Shown piece by piece: positions 31,179 through 33,598 of a stretch of 33,598 bases of DNA. The notes beneath the pieces are model-generated. The model saw only the letters and a list, made by a program, of their open reading frames with translations, had not been told where the DNA came from and did no database searches. The translations under genes and the position numbers were made by a program. Each line of letters opens with the position of its first letter. Within the stretch, counting starts at the first letter, position 1. Origin of the DNA: Myxococcota bacterium (GTDB taxonomy: Bacteria; Myxococcota_A; UBA9160; UBA4427); the NCBI GenBank assembly GCA_029268645.1, contig JAQWNI010000213.1, positions 1 through 33,598 of the forward strand, in the 5' to 3' direction.

Positions 31179-33106
31179 TTTTCAGCTCTAACCTCCGCCG
31201 CTGGTTGATGATTAGAAGAGGGTATGAATTCGATCCGTGCCGGGGCCCACTGGCCTCCCGGAAGCTCGGGACCCGCGAGAAAGAGCAGCGGCTGATGATG
31301 AGGGTAGTGCCCGATGATGTAAGGACGCAATCGGTCCACATGGCGGCCGACCACGACCCCCTTCTCGGGTCGAGCATTAAACCAGAATAGAGCCTCTAGT
31401 CCATGTTCCACGGCCGATTGAGACTCTGCCTCCTGGACGAAAACGAGCAGGGGGCCTCTCTCCTTTCGTATGCGCTCGATCATTTCGATGTAGGGTCGCT
31501 TGGTCTCAACGTTATCCCGAAGCTCGATGACTTCACCTACGCTCATGGAAGCGCCGAGAAAGATGGTCGCCCAGATCAGTGTCCGGGTGAATCGTGGGTC
31601 ATGGCGAAGAGAGTGAGCGGCCCAGATGGCACTTCCCGCGGCCGCGAAGGGCAGCGTCTCGATCACCATTCGAGGATCGCCGAAGGCGTAGAGTGCATAG
31701 GCGACCGGCAAGGCAAGACATCCGATCAGCCAGGGGGCCGCTGCTCTCCAATCGAGTTGTTTCCGATCGATGGCGGCCGCGAACAACACAAAAACTAAGC
31801 CCCCAGGCCAAAAAGAAAACATCGAACCGCTTACGATCTCTAACAAATTGAGGAGACCGTCCCAGGGCGTAAACTCCCACCCGTGTGGAAATACTGATCC
31901 CGAATCTGTGAACCCTACGGAGCCCCGCGTTCCGAAGCCAGGCCTCTGCAGACCGCTGTGTGCCAGCTCATAGCCGAATTGCATCATGTGACCCGTCGAG
32001 AAACGGTTGTAGGCCAGGAGGGGTAGCCCGAAGAGCAACAAGCCGGTGGAGGCTCCGATGGTGGATCGAAGTCCGACTTGTTTCGACCAAATGATCCAAG
32101 CTAGAAGGAGCAATAAGCCGATCGTCCCATTCAATGGACGAACGGTGGCCAAGAGAGAAATGGCCGAGCCGGCGAGCATCCAGTATGCGCCACTTCTTAA
32201 ACCCCGATGTCGGGTGGCAGCCAGTGCAGCCATTGCGGCCCATAAACTCAGCAGGGCACCAAAACCATGGGAGAAAAAACTTGTATTGAAGTAAAAGAAC
32301 TCGAAAGAAGATGCGGCCAAAGCAACCGCTAGGCCGGCGACTTCCCAGGAGCTACGCAGCATGCGAACCCACGCCGCCAAGGCCACGAGGATCGCTGCAT
32401 AGATGATGTAGCCGGCGATTTCAGCGAGTCCCGCGAATCGGAAGAGCGCCAAAAAAGCGGGCCAGCCCGGTGTGTACTGGCCGCTGAGAAATCCATCCCG
32501 GACAAAGGTTTGCCGAATTCGAAAAAAAGGCTCTAGCCATGATTGGATCTCGACTCCCCGGAAGTCATTGAACACATAGATTGATTGAAAGGCGTAGATG
32601 TTTTCGTCTGGTGTGAAAGTCAACGGGCTTCCCAGCTGAAACCGAACGATCGTGACGGTGGCGCTCGCGAAAACAATTAAAGCCGTGACCGCCGCAAGAC
32701 TCCAATGTTTCGAGCGAAGACGAATCGTCTCGGACTCGCGATTCCAAATCACTAGGGTGGTTGTGAAGATCAGCAAAATCGCGAGGCCGAGTCTCCCTAA
32801 GACATAGGGGACATGAAGCTGTTGTCGGCCTATGACTTCCAAAAGTCCGGTTCCACCGAGAGATACGATGAGAATCGTCAGGAATTGAAGGGACAGCGTC
32901 GCGCGGGCCCGTATCACAGCCGTGAAGAGCAAAATGGCGGTGCCCATTAGGGCGTATCGGAGCGGCATCGCGCCGGCTCCGCTGAGAAGCCCGAATCCCG
33001 CGGCCGTGAGGATGAGAATCCGATCGAGGCCAGTCGTTTTTTGGGGGTTGGTCGGAGTGTTCACGGAGAAGCAATCCTCAGCAGCATATCGCCGACGGGA
33101 CCTCAT
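31175..33106 (-). CDS. GT-C type polytopic membrane glycosyltransferase, PMT/ArnT-like
   Basis: 643-residue membrane protein with about a dozen hydrophobic helices and a soluble C-terminal ~130 residues, the layout of GT-C glycosyltransferases that use polyprenyl-phosphate sugars at the periplasmic face. The first large loop contains 'TFTPDENIYAFQS' (Asp167/Glu168), matching the catalytic Asp-Glu of GT39/GT83-like enzymes, and 'FLSGQYTPGWPAFLALF' matches the second conserved loop. C-terminal 'IEMIERIRKERGPLLVFV' and 'FWFNARPEKG' are globular. ATG 33106 has GGGGA five bases upstream; GTG 33133 is longer, and GTG 33061 (preceded by GAGGA) would give a slightly shorter, equally plausible protein. 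Acceptor (lipid A, protein or polysaccharide) is unknown. The stop overlaps the glycine-zipper lipoprotein start, so the two may work on or at the same envelope structure. Confidence 0.82.
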   Translation of the reverse strand: MRSRRRYAAEDCFSVNTPTNPQKTTGLDRILILTAAGFGLLSGAGAMPLRYALMGTAILLFTAVIRARATLSLQFLTILIVSLGGTGLLEVIGRQQLHVPYVLGRLGLAILLIFTTTLVIWNRESETIRLRSKHWSLAAVTALIVFASATVTIVRFQLGSPLTFTPDENIYAFQSIYVFNDFRGVEIQSWLEPFFRIRQTFVRDGFLSGQYTPGWPAFLALFRFAGLAEIAGYIIYAAILVALAAWVRMLRSSWEVAGLAVALAASSFEFFYFNTSFFSHGFGALLSLWAAMAALAATRHRGLRSGAYWMLAGSAISLLATVRPLNGTIGLLLLLAWIIWSKQVGLRSTIGASTGLLLFGLPLLAYNRFSTGHMMQFGYELAHSGLQRPGFGTRGSVGFTDSGSVFPHGWEFTPWDGLLNLLEIVSGSMFSFWPGGLVFVLFAAAIDRKQLDWRAAAPWLIGCLALPVAYALYAFGDPRMVIETLPFAAAGSAIWAAHSLRHDPRFTRTLIWATIFLGASMSVGEVIELRDNVETKRPYIEMIERIRKERGPLLVFVQEAESQSAVEHGLEALFWFNARPEKGVVVGRHVDRLRPYIIGHYPHHQPLLFLAGPELPGGQWAPARIEFIPSSNHQPAAEVRAEK

Positions 33107-33598
33107 TGTTTCCCCGGAACTAGCGGGGTTCACCCAATCGATTGGAGCTAAACGGGAGCGGGCCTGATCAGGGGTCTCTCCTGCCCGGCATACGTGCGAG
33201 ATGTTCAGATCGACTGTTTTGGCTGTTCAACGCGCTGGCCTGATCGTGCCGCACCAAAGAGATGGGCTAGTTTTGCCCCAGAATAGCTTAATGGCGCCGC
33301 CCATGGGGCACTTTCCGCGGCTCTCCGACCTGAGATTAGTCGATCTGCCTCCTGTTAAGGGGCTTGAGGACTTCAGTCCCGCCCGGAAAAGCCGATTTAA
33401 AAAACAGGGAAACGACACAAGGTAGATTCTGGAGATTCTGAACGGAGCCCCGCGCAGAGCGTTGAGCCCGCGCTGGATCAGTCCGGTGTTTTGGTCGGTT
33501 TTGAGATGGGAAAGACCAATGAAAGCTGAAGTTCGGAAAGCAAAGCGAGCCCGGCTTTGGCCTGTCGAAATCCGACCGCCTTCGGGTTTGCCCAAGTT
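33107..33598. other. Stretch without a supportable gene
   Basis: About 490 bases upstream of the glycosyltransferase gene. A minus-strand open frame of 122 codons (33595-33227) is rich in Arg, Ser, Gly and Pro, has no recognisable domain and no ribosome site, and looks like chance coding. A plus-strand frame from ATG 33519 ('MKAEVRKAKRARLWPVEI...') runs off the window end and could be the start of a real basic protein, but only 26 codons are visible. A small hairpin (GGACT-TC-AGTCC on the plus strand, near 33368) was noted. No tRNA, IS end or consensus promoter was seen. It may contain the promoter of the glycosyltransferase operon or decayed gene sequence. Confidence 0.4.

Noticed and set aside
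33553-33593. Minus-strand GGGCAAACC ... CCAAAGCC, resembling conserved parts of the cyclic-di-GMP-I (GEMM) riboswitch
   Set aside because: The first block matches, but the second lacks the GGGACGCAAAGCC form, the intervening stem pairs poorly, and no tetraloop-receptor helix or closing stem follows. Probably coincidental; a covariance-model search over the region beyond the window end would decide.
33227-33595. 122-codon minus-strand open frame as a gene or transposase remnant
   Set aside because: No DDE, HTH or other motif, no ribosome site and biased composition; left as an unassigned stretch.

Overview
The window is about 33.6 kb of compact, fairly GC-rich DNA from a Gram-negative bacterium. 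The double membrane is inferred from the gene content: an MlaA-type outer-membrane lipid-transport protein, a complete RND tripartite efflux system with a NodT-type outer membrane factor, an AsmA-like DUF748 protein, a Bax-type glucosaminidase and several lipoprotein signals. The mix resembles Pseudomonadota or former Deltaproteobacteria, but the sequence alone does not fix a genus. No rRNA, tRNA, CRISPR array or intact mobile element is visible.

Layout. 1-414 is the AT-richer 3' end of a TolB/PD40 propeller gene. 476-4938 carries a periplasmic haem fatty-acid cis/trans isomerase (Cti), divergent from an alpha/beta hydrolase plus 2OG-Fe(II) oxygenase pair. 4968-9069 looks like a light-response module: CPD photolyase, an SRPBCC protein and a four-helix membrane protein on the minus strand, divergent from an SDR-DUF2867 oxidoreductase. 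The shared promoter region holds a strikingly symmetric element centred on 7523. 9115-15583 is a minus-strand series: a secreted alpha/beta hydrolase coupled to MlaA, a di-haem cytochrome c peroxidase coupled to a DAHL-GAF sensor histidine kinase, and an unknown anchored protein. 15784-21971 holds DUF748, a Bax-like glucosaminidase and the Kup potassium transporter. 22227-28156 is an adaptor-pump-outer-membrane-factor efflux operon, preceded by a consensus TATAAT and a terminator-like hairpin in its leader.

The most interesting locus is 28180-30680. A UrtA-like (urea/amide-type) periplasmic binding lipoprotein is translationally coupled by an ATGA overlap to a prokaryotic pentameric ligand-gated ion channel (Cys-loop/Pro-loop receptor family). 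No ABC permease or ATPase genes are present. This suggests a two-gene chemosensory channel in which a soluble-type binding protein, rather than a transporter, feeds ligand information to an ion channel. Upstream on the same strand lie a glycine-zipper lipoprotein and a GT-C-type membrane glycosyltransferase. The last ~490 bases hold no gene I can support.

Taken together the window is dominated by envelope functions: in-situ lipid isomerisation, phospholipid trafficking, murein trimming, K+ uptake, efflux and ion-channel sensing. These sit beside oxidative and light-stress functions (peroxidase, photolyase). Many gene pairs use 4-base stop/start overlaps, so translational coupling is common here.
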